Origin: Panopea generosa
Lineage: Eukaryota; Mollusca; Bivalvia; Adapedonta; Hiatellidae
Direction: 5' to 3'
Assembly: GCA_029582155.1 (NCBI GenBank)
Contig: CM055900.1
Location: 40,345,236-40,409,235 of the forward strand
Length of the DNA: 64,000 nucleotides
The translations under genes were made by a program, and so were the position numbers. Of the stretch, positions 11,801 to 23,800 are shown piece by piece. The notes below the pieces were generated by a model that saw nothing but the letters and a program-made list of their open reading frames with translations, was not told the origin of the DNA and did no database searches. The stretch's first letter is position 1, and each line of letters begins with the position of its first letter.

Positions 11801-14800
11801 TTGAGTCAGAAGAGCGTCCTCAGGCCCTCTTGGGCCTCTTGTTGGTATTACCGGTATTGTAGTTGATGTACTATTTACATATTTTCTATTTTAGCAACTT
11901 GTATATTGATGACACATCTGTTAATACAAACCAAGTTCCACTATCTGCCGGAGAGCATTGCTGTGGTTCTAGTAGGTGAGTCACTCGCTATAAATCACAT
12001 TCTTCATCAATAAAGTAAAAAGTTGTAAGACACATGAACAGCATTGAATGGTACATGTATTTCAAACTTTATATTTCTTGTATGGGGTTTAACATCGCTT
12101 TCAAAGCTTTTAATACTATTTTTTAAGTATTTGGTGATAAGATTGGGATTGTTCCCACTGATCTCTGCATATGATGCAGACTCTACCCCTGCTGCACTCT
12201 CAAACTCTATAGTAAACTGGTTTTAGTAAAACAGTGTCCTTCTTTAGAAAGATCTTGACTGGTTTTAGTTTACCAAAATTCCCATACTAGACTCTAAAAT
12301 GTTTGTTTTTGGACCATTCCATTATTATTTAGAAGGGGTGTTTATAAGAATTTACTGACCGAGGACCAAACAATGCAGACATTATCAGACCATGATTTTT
12401 TACATATTTTTATGTAAAGAAAATATTTTACAAGAATCGTTGTATTTAAACTTAATGTTTTGTGTTAGCAACATGTTATTTAAACCACTACATCATTAAA
12501 GCAATATTACGCATGTGCATATTGTGACAGAGGGAGCTCAGCTGGTCTCCTGGAGTATCTCAATGTGTCTGTTTAGGGGAAGATGCGGAATATTTATATA
12601 GCTACTAACTACATTTTTATAATTTACAGCTTTCGAAGAATTTCAAATCATTTACAAGAATATGAGTTATAGTTATACCGGTACTGGTAACTTATCAGTA
12701 TAATTATAGTGTTGCACAGTTAATGACATTGTCTTTTCTTCAAAATCTGAATTCTGTCAATGTTATCCTCCATCATCACCACATCATTTTTCCTCAATGA
12801 TTTACTCATCAATTCTAGTGTTTATTTACCTTCTGTCCTGTTTACCATCAGTCATTGATTTTTGTCATTTGTAAATGTTTATTGTTTTCATAAAGTTGTG
12901 CGACATCCTCGGATGCTCAGTAACATATGTTGGGTGTTATGTTGCTCAGTAACATATGTTGGGTGTTATGTTACAGTAGATTTCAGAGTCATTAGGACAA
13001 AAAGAAAAATAGTTATGTTTCTGGTGGCCCAACTGACCATAATTTTTTCACCGCCGACCGTAATTTTTAGCCAAAGGCCAGAAGGGCTTATGCGATGGTG
13101 CGTTGTCCGTCGTCTGACATCTGTCGTCTGTTGTCCGTAAGCAGCATTTTCTTTGAAACCACTAGGCCAATTAACCTCAAACTTCACATGCATGTTTCTA
13201 TTGCATAGGAGACTATACAGAAGATTTTTTTTTTTATCTGAAATTCAAGATGGCCACATTACTAAAAATAGTATAAAACTTAAGAAATCTTCCACTCATG
13301 AACCACCTAACAGATTTTGAAAATATTTATGTAGTAATGATAATCTACTATAGTTTTGTTAGATTTGTTCAAATGGTGTCCCCAAGGGTTCAATTAGGGG
13401 ACACATGTCATTATGATAAACATTGATATATTTTTTTAAATGCACTGATTTTGCCTATATTTTCACAGAAGCTTTGTTTGGTCAAGGAGGTTCAGATTTG
13501 TAAAAAATTACCGGGTTCCAACGTCTTAAGGCGTCAGGAGGGGCCACAAAAGGGTAAAAATTGGGAATTACAAAAGTTGTTTTCTTCAGAACCGGTAAGC
13601 CAGATGTGTTCATATTTGGCATAAATTATCCCAATGTGTATGGGTTTGGTTGCAGATAAGAATTAAGGAGTTAATATTTATAAAGGCCCTGTAAGGGGAC
13701 TTAGAATTTTACATAGGGATACTTTGGGAAAACAGAAAATTCTCATTTTTTCATCTGTTAAGGCAAAGTTATTATTTAATATGAGTTCTGAAGTATCATC
13801 TAGTCATAGGAAATAAGATTTTTTTCAATAAGGAGAATTGACTTTCCATGAGGGGCTATGGTGGGTATAAAAAGGGTTAAAACAAACAAAATTTCAAAAA
13901 TCTTCTTCTCAACAACCACTCAGTCAAATTTTTTCATATTTGATTTAGATTATCCCAATGAATACATTTTAAAGTGTATACAAATCAAGTGTCTTGTACT
14001 TATAGGGGCCCTGTAAGGGGGCTTTGAGTTTTATTTAGGAATACTATTGGAAAATGGAAATTTCTCCTTTTTGTCATTCATTTATGACTCTTTTTTATTC
14101 AGTTTGAGTTTTGAAGCATCTTCTAGTCATAACAAATAAGATTATGTTCGATACGAAGGATTAACTTTCTAAAAGGTGCAGGGTGGGGTCACAAAATGGT
14201 TAAAATTGAACATTGTCATAAGTCTTATTCTCAACAACCAGTCAGTCAAATTTGTTCATATTTGATATAAATTATCCCTATGATTAAGAATTCTAAGTTT
14301 GTACAAATCAAGGGGCACTGGGATGTATTAGACCCTGTAAGAGGTCTTTGAGTTTTACATAGGAGTACTATAGGAAAATGGAAAATTCTCATTTTTTCTT
14401 CCATTTGTGTAAATATGTTGTTTAATTTTAGATCTAAAGCATTGTCTAGTAAAAATAAATTTGATTTTGTTCAATAAAGAGGATTGAATTTCCATAAGGG
14501 GCAAGGGAATAGGTGGGGCAATAAGGTTATAATTGGGAATTTTCACAAAGCTTCCTCTCAATAACCTTTCAGTCAAACTAGTTCATATTTGATATAAATC
14601 CTTACATCAGCAAGGATTGAAGATTCGGCATATCAAGAGGCTGGGATATATTGGGGCCCTGTAATGTGACTTTTACTTTTACATAGGAATATTATAGGGA
14701 AAACTTATTATTTTCATTTTCGCATCCATGTGTATAAAAAAATTCTTTTTAAAATTTAAAGCATTTCTGCTTATATCAAATCCCTAAGAGTGGGTGATTG

Positions 14801-17800
14801 AAGTTCTGACAAATCAAGGGGCTGGGTTATATAAGGGTTCTGTATGGGGACTATTTTTGTTTTACAGATGAATGGTATGAAAATTTCAAGTATTTCCTTT
14901 TCATTGCTATTAAGTTTTTGTTCAGTATAGGTGTGGTGGGGATATTTACCCATAAGATGTTAGGAAGACCCCCAAAGAGGGTAATTATTGTGAAATTTCA
15001 AAAAGTGCTCTGGCCACTATGAGTCAGTAGAGCATCCTCGGGCCCTCTTGTTTGATGACTTCTTAAAAAAAATGTGTTTTTTTCATCCAACATGGTCCTA
15101 AGGGAACATGGCATTATTCTTTGCATTAATTTTTTGCTGACAACATCACAGTTATTTAAACATTAATAGTACCGTATATATGACTATGTACATGTAGATG
15201 TTTCTTTACTGAGATTTGTTGTTAAAATTAGATTTATTATTTTGTAAATACAAAAGAAATGAGAAAGGGAACATTTAAGATTCATTTGAGACTAATTTCA
15301 TTTAAAGGGAAAAATGTGCTATAAATGTCTTAAAAAATAAAAAATTTGTAAAATGAATAAAAAGCAAGTCATTATTGTAAATTGACATAACCTGAATCTT
15401 TTTGGTATATCAAATCCTTCAAAACGTGACAAAATCAATGTTTCAATAGAAGTTGAAACGAAATCCCCATTCTAAAATTAGACGGCACTTAAAAACTACT
15501 TGACCACCTTCACATCATCATTTGGACTCTTTTTTAAAATAAATAAATTTTACAATGTGTAAATCAATATGACGGAATCGAAATGAAAACACGTGACTCA
15601 TTTAATATGTTATAATTTACAATTTTAAGCGGGAAATCTGGGAAATGTTAGCATAGCCCAAGTTAAAGATCTTGATATACTCCCTTTATATGATAGTTTC
15701 TAGTCATTGTAAGAGATCTGTTTTTTATGTGGACTATTCGTAGAAATTGGCGGCTATTGTACTCGCCTTGGGGTCGGCATTGGTTTTTAAGGTTAAAGTT
15801 TTTTATCAGGTAACATAATTATATAAGATACATATTGTCTTTGTGTTTCGGTTCGGTGACTTTTCACAGAGTTATGGCCCTTTTATTCTGTCTTATCAAA
15901 CTCTTGTCCGCACTATTTCTGTACAATCCTATGTTGGATTTTTATGAAACATGCTAAGATGCATCATTACCAAATGCAGATGCCCATATTGTCTATGGGA
16001 TTGGTTCGATGTTTTTTCACGAAGTTATGGCCCTTATATTGAGTCTGTGACCAAATTATTGTCCGCTATTTCTCTACAACCCAATGTTTGAATTTTGTGA
16101 AACTTGCTAGGATGCATCATTACCAAGTGCAGATGGGCATATTGTCTTTGTGTTCCGGTTTGATGATTTTTCACGGCGTTATGGCCCTTTGAATATGTCT
16201 GTGACCAAATTCTTGTCCGCGCTATTTCTCTACAACCCCATGGTGGAATTTTATAAAACTTGCTTGGATGCATCATTAAGTTTGAAAGACAAATGTAACA
16301 AATAACAAATGCTGATTTAAATAATATTACGGCAATACAAGCCATCCATTCACTTTGTTGTTTTCAAAAAATCATAACTGTTGACAACGAAAATAAAAAG
16401 TGTTGGTGAATTATTTTGCTATTTCCTTTTTAACAGACAAGCAATAATTATAGCTTAATTTTACCAAACCAGAGATTTAATTGTCTTCCATTTGGTACTT
16501 ATTTCCTAAAAAGCTGTTGTTTTAAAACAGCATCGAAATATTCAAGCGTGCTGTCCCTCCTCTTGTTTATGTTATAGCTTTACTTTCACTGCTAAACGTA
16601 ATGTAGTTACCTTTTGTATAAAAAATGTATTCTTGTATTGTATGATAAAACTTGTATAATTTTATGCTCAAATTGTCAATAAAAGCTGTGATATGTTATA
16701 TTTATATAAAACCATATCATGTTTATTTAAAAAACTATATTTATATAAAACTGCATGTACAAAAGAGATGTATATTTTCCAGGTGCATTGATTGGATTGA
16801 TACTTAAGATCTTCAAGTTTGGTAACTGGAGTGTAAGTGCAGAAATTTTAACTTTTTTTTTGCGAAAAGCTTTACTGAGCAATTTGGTGTCTACATGTCT
16901 TCTTTTCTTTTTTTCTTAAAGGGTTGATCACAATGTTCCATAGGTTGTATTTGTGTTGTTTGTTATCATTAGTCCAATATGGACACTGTTACTAAAAATA
17001 GACTGGTAAATGTTAAAACAGCATCTCCCCAGAAAGCCTTTATCAAAGTACACTTCATTTGCATGATCCTTGTGTCAACTTCCCTCAATTCTGTTTTTTT
17101 AACCCCCTATTATTAGGGTGACATATAGAAATCGCAGTGTCCATACATCCTTCCTTCCAATATTTCGTGTTTGGACTGTTACTTTGTCATGCATAGATGG
17201 ATTTTATAAATACTTGCCACAACTTAATACCCTGACTCTGACATTCAAGGTCAAGGTCACACTTTAACTTTGTTTGACAACACTTTCAATCTGTTTGAGA
17301 TTTCGTGTCCGGTCTGTAACTTTGTTACATTGTGTATCTAGTCTGAAACATCAGTCCATTTCTCTTGATAATCATGGATACATTGCTACCTATTACAATA
17401 GTATTGCCATCGTTGAATTTTACAGTTTTGTGATAAGGGATTATTGGACATAAAATGTATACTTATAGCTTGTTTGAATACATACTAACATCAATGATTG
17501 ATAATCTAGCTATTGATGTATAATACTATGGATATTTTAGCCATTGTCTCCCTGGAAACATAATCAGTGATAATTTATAAAGCCCTGTAGATGTACTTAC
17601 AAGATTATAATATATAATTATGCTGTCTTCCATTGCAGAAAGAAGAAGCATTTCCACCAACAATATTTTTTATTGTTCTTCTCCCTCCAATCATCTTCGA
17701 GTCTGGATACAATTTACACAAGGTAGGTTACATTTTACCCTCCAGTCATCTTCGAGTCTGTCTACAATTTACACAAGGTACGTTAGTATACAATTTACAC

Positions 17801-20800
17801 AAGGTACGTTACATTTTACCCTTCATTCATCTTCGAGTCTGGATACAATTTGCACAAGGTACGTTATGTTTTACCCTCCAATCATCTTCGAGTCTGGATA
17901 CACTTTGCACAAGGTATGTAACATTTTACCCTCCATTAATCTTCAAATCTTGATACAATTTACACAAGTTATGTTACATTTTACCCTCCAATCACCTTCA
18001 AGTCTGGGTACAATTTACACAAGGTACATAACATTTTACCCGCCATTCAACTTTGAGCCTGGATACAATTTACAAAAGGTATGTTACGTTTTATCCTCCA
18101 TTCGTTTTCGAGTCTGTATACAATTTACACAAGATACGTTACGTTTTACCCTCCATTCATTGAGTCTGGATACAACTTGCACAAGGTACGTTACGTTTTA
18201 CTCTCCAATCATCTTCGAGGCTTGATACAATTTGCACAAGGTATGTTATGTTTTACCCTCCAATCATCTTCAAGTCTGGATACACTTTGCACAAGGTATG
18301 TTATGTTTAACCCTCCATTAATCTTCAAGTCTTGATACAATTTACACAAGGTACATTATGTTTTACCCTCCATTAATCTTCAAGTCTGGGTACAATTTAC
18401 ACAAGGTATGTGACATTTTACCCTCCATTCAACTTCGAACCTGGATACAATTTACACAAGGTACGTAACGTTTTACCCTCCAATCATCTTCGAGTCTTGG
18501 TACAATTTACACATGTTACATAACGTTTTATACTCCAATCATCTTTTGAGTTTGGATACAATTTACACAAGGTACGTTACATTTAACCCTCCAATCATCT
18601 TCGAGTCTGGATACAATTTACACAAGGTATGTTACATTTTACCCTCCAATCATCTTCGAGTCTGGGTACAATTTACACAAGGTACGTTATGTTTTACCCT
18701 CCAATCAGCTTTGAGTGTGGATAGAATTTAAACAAGGTGTGTTACGTTTTACCCTCCAATCATCTTCAAGTCTGGGTACAATTTACACAAGGTACGTAAT
18801 GTTTTACCCTCCAATCAACTTTGAGTCTGGATAGAATTTAAACAAGGTACTTTACGTTTTACCCTCCAATCATCTTCGAGTCTGGGTACAATTTACACAA
18901 GGGACGTTATGTTTAACTCTCCAATCAACTTTGAGTCTGGATATAATTTAAACAAGGTACGTTACGTTTTACCCTCCAATCATCTTCGAGTCTGGGTACA
19001 GTTTACACAAGGGACGTAATGTTTTACCCTCCAATCAACTTTGAGTCTGGATAGAATTTAAACAAGATATGGTACGTTTTACCCTCCAATTATTTTCGAG
19101 TCTGGGTACAATTTACACAAGGTACGTTACGTTTAACTCTCCAAACAACTTTGAGTCTGGATAGAATTTAAACAAGATATGGTACGTTTTACCCTCCAAT
19201 TATCTTCGAGTCTGGGTACAATTTACACAAGGTACGTTACGTTTTACCCTCCAATCATCTTCGAGTCTTGATACAACTTAAACAAGGTATGTTACAATCT
19301 TTTTTTTTAAGAAAATTTTGGATGAAAGTCTAGTTATTAATTAATAATGGCCTACTGAAGTGTAATATGTCCTACACACATACTTAATTGAACTAAATAT
19401 TGTCAAAGTCTAGCTGGGTCAGTGGTTTTTCACGGAATTTCCATGGAAATCGGAAGGTCAATTACAGTAATGATATTTCTCGCATATCTGTTATTTTACA
19501 GGTGAGGCATATTTTGTATCTCATTCAAGAGATAAGTTATATGATTTGACATCTTAAAGTTATCATGATATGAAGATGATGATAAACTAAATTAAAATAA
19601 TTGTTCCGTATGTTGTTGTATGGCTTAGTTTCAGCCAAAACAGTTATATATTGGGATAGAATTTTCTATTCAAACCTCAAATCACTGATAGAGTTATGAA
19701 ATCTTAAATTCTGTATAAAATTGTTATAAGCTGATAATGGTTTATGAAATCTAAGATTGCAGGAGTGATGACTCTCGGATCCAATTTTGACACATCGACT
19801 GATTCATATTTATACATAGTATGATATGAAAATCAACATTTCAAACTTATTTGCCAGCAATGGACTCCGACGATGGTGGTTTGAAAATTGTTTTTAAATA
19901 TTTGCAGGGCAACTTTTTCCAAAACATTGGTACGATATTGGTGTTTGCGATCATTGGTACAGCTATATCTGCAATGGTGGTCGGTGGAGGAATATATCTC
20001 TTAGGACAGGTACAATATTCTCATTGGTTGTTTGTGGTTTAGAGGAACATATTGGTACCACAGCTATTGTATTATGTATAAGCTCTGGGAAATAGGCATG
20101 ATTTACATGAAGCTGGGAACTACGTGGTTTGTGATCTAGAGGAACCACTTTAATGCGGCCAGCGGCCAGTCTATTTCATCCCAAACAATGCCCGTAAGCG
20201 GTCAGCAGCCACATAAGTAGCGGCCGACTCTTAGCAGTTAGTGGTCACACCTTTTGGCTGGCCGCCTTTCCGATCATATTGTATAATCCAGCTTCTGCTT
20301 CTGTTATGAAAACACACCACTTTACCCAGACATATATACGGTCTAATAAGCAAATAGAATGTTATCTAGGCTGGGTACATGACTGTTGCTTAAAGCGTGT
20401 GTTTTTACGGTTGTTTTATTTAGATTATGTCGGGTGTAAACACATTGGAAGCAAATTTCATTGAGGTGTTTATGCACAGTTATCGAACTGGGTAAGATCA
20501 AAAAGAAAATTACAATTGGTCTTGTTTAAATTATAATTGAATTAAATTTTATCGGCTATGAAAGCGGGTGCAAATGCAATGGAAAAACGTTATTTTTTCA
20601 TATCATAAATTAATGCGATTGACTCGATGCATATTATACACAATATCTGCTGTGAAAAGAAAGTGTTGAATTTGGATGAATTAAACGTCCGAATTTTTCG
20701 GAAAATGTGTCTATAAAATACAGAATCATAATTTGCCCTAACGTAACCGCAAGATGTATTATGTATAAGCTCTGGGAAATAGGCATGTTTTACATGTAGC

Positions 20801-23800
20801 TGGGAACCAGGTGGTTTGTGATCTTGAGGAACATGTTGGTACCACAGCTATTGTATTATGTATAAGCTCTGGGAAATAGGCATGTTTTACATGTAGCTGG
20901 GAATCAGGTGGTTTGTGATCTAAAGGAACATATAGGTACCACAGCTATTGTATTATGTATAAGCTCTGTGAAATGGGTATGTTTTACATGTAGCTGGGAA
21001 CTAAGTGGTTTATGATCTAGAGGAACATGTTGGTACCACAGCTAACGTATGTATAAGCTCTGGGAAATGTTCTACATGTAGTTGGAACCAGGTGATTTGG
21101 TGATGCCATGTCATTAGCTCATTGTTCAAGTGTACAATACCCATGTCCACAAAGTAAACTAAGAGTGGCCTATGATTTGCCCCTATTATATCATTTGATC
21201 TGGGTTTATATTGTTTTGTATTCATTCAGTAAATTCTTATTATTGGCATTACTCCCTTTACATAATAATGGAATGGTCCAAAAGTAAACGGGTAGAGCCT
21301 ACTAAAGTAGTACAGCAAGTTATGGTTAAACAATAGAGTAGAAGGTTTTTATTTTTCGATTTATATGTTGTTATGTCAGTTGGGAACCATGGAGAGCATG
21401 AAATTGTTTTTATGTCCCCCCAAAATTTTTGGGGTGGCATATAGTAATTGCAATGTCCGTCTGTCTATCCGTCCGTCCATCCTTCTGTCAGATATTTCAT
21501 GTCTGGCCTGTAACTTTGTCATGCATAGGTGGATATTATCAATACTTGCTACAAAAGTTCATTATGACATGTTACGCATAAGACTCACACCTGTACCTCA
21601 AAGGTCAAGGTTACACACTGAGTTTGTTTGACAACACTTTGAGCCTTTGTGAGATTTTGTTTCAGGTCTGTAACTTTGCATAGATGGATTTTATAAATAC
21701 TTGCTTCAAATGGTCAACAAAGCATGATGATGTGTCACATGTAACACACAGACTCCCTGTTCAAAGGTCAAGGTCACAATTTAACTTTGTTTGATGATAC
21801 TTTCAGTCTGTTTGAGATTTCGTATCCGGTCTGTAACTTTGTCACCTATGGATAAATTTCAAAAACATTTGGCTCAATTCATCAGCATGACATGACGACA
21901 TGTCACATGTAAGCCACACCCGTATTTCAAAGGTCAAGTTCACACTTTGAGTTTGTTTGACAACACTTTGAGTCTGTGTAAGATTTTTCTGTCCGGCCTG
22001 TAACTTTGTCATGCATAGATGGATTTTATAAATATTTAGTACAAATGATCAACATAGCATGACGATGTGTTGCGTGTAACACCCAGACTCCTGCTTTGAA
22101 GGTCAAGGTCACACATTGAGTTTGTTTGAGATTTCATACATAAATAAAAAAGCACAAATTATTTTGAATTTCAAATTCGCCAAAATGTGACCAAGAATAT
22201 ATTTTAATAAGATGTGGTGAAACTGAAAGAACTCCCCATTCTAAAAATAGATATCACATATATACTGCTTGATGACCTTCACCTCATCATTCGAACTCTT
22301 TCTAAGATGAACTCAATGCAACAATGTGTAACGGAAATGATGGATTAAATTTAAATCAAAATGAAATCGTGTTATTTATTTAATTTTTCACAAAAACAAT
22401 GCTATTTTAGTCTAACCTAGGTGCATAAAGTTGCATACTTGTATATTGGCATGTTTTGGCATGTTTTAATAGTTTAAATATAATATTCTTTGGCAATAAG
22501 GGCCCACTGAGTATATATATATATCATACATTGTGAATGCACATCTGAAAAGATTGCAAAAATTGGAAATTTCATTGTTGTGATTTTAATTATCTCCCTT
22601 TATATATTTATATCATATAAGTATTTTGCCAGTTCTAATAAAAATTGAAAGTTCTGATGTACATCCATTAAATGTAACTATGTTATTTAAGAAACAACTT
22701 TTGAAATAAAATGGAATAAAAGAGCTGGAGGTAAAAGGAGGAAGATAGAGCAAGAATAGATAACTTTCTTGTAAATCAAAGTGGAACTACATAGTTATTG
22801 TGAAGGCTAAATTATTACTGAAATGTTTTAATAACATTTTACTTAATATGAAAAGTTCCCAAATATATCTGATGTGATCACTATTCAGGAGCTCTGCTCA
22901 TGACCAGCAGCAAATTTCTACCTTAACAAAAAATATTTAAATCCCTGAAGTTTTATTTTGCCCCAAAACCCTTTAAACTTTCATTCAATACATAAAAATG
23001 TCAAGGTCACATTATCTGGTAAAGGAGACATGATATGTAGTCTGATGCTGACTACAGTAGGTTAGAGGCCAATGGTAAGTTCCGTAGAGATGAGGTCAGC
23101 ATGCAGTCAGCAGAACCTTAGGGTTTAAGTAAAAATTAAGTATAATACTAAGATTACTTTAATTAACCCTCTACTTCATATAGAAGCCTTTGGACACCTC
23201 TAATATAGACACCTTTGGACACCTCTAATATAGACGCCTTTGGACACCTCTAGTATAGACGCCTTTGGACACCTCTAATATAGACGCCTTTGGACACCTC
23301 TAATATAGACGCCTTTGGACACCTCTAGTATAGACGCCTTTGGACACCTCTAATATAGACGCCTTTGGACACCTCTAGTATAGACGCCTTTTGAATTATT
23401 GGATGAATTATGTTTATATTAACTGACATAGTGGAAAACAGTGCAGGAAGTGTTCAGAATGCTGGTACTGTTTTCAAAGGCTTTCTGTGATTGGTGCGGG
23501 AAAATGCGTAACTATGGAGTAAAGGGTTAAACAAAGAAAAATGGCAATATGTTGCATGTTGTTTTCTCCATATTTTCAGGCGGATGTGGCCTATAAGTTT
23601 TCAGTGGTGGAGAGTTTTGCGTTTGGTTCGCTGATATCCGCGGTAGATCCTGTTGCTACACTTGCCATATTTCACTCCATTGATGTGGATGAGGTCCTGT
23701 ACATGCTGGTGTTTGGGGAGAGTATCCTCAATGATGCTGTCGCCATCACTCTCACAATGTAAATAACAGTAAATAGTTGTCATTTTAAAACTCACTTTGG

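Noticed and set aside
17620-18225. 201-residue open frame across the exon at 17639
   Set aside because: Wrong frame relative to the SLC9A8 exon and made of donor-array units.
17723-19290. Recursive splicing sites in the donor array
   Set aside because: Ratchet sites need a polypyrimidine-CAG directly before GTAAGT; here the bases before the GT are coding-derived TTTACACAAG. A weak pyrimidine run before CGAG exists in each unit but is not a convincing acceptor.
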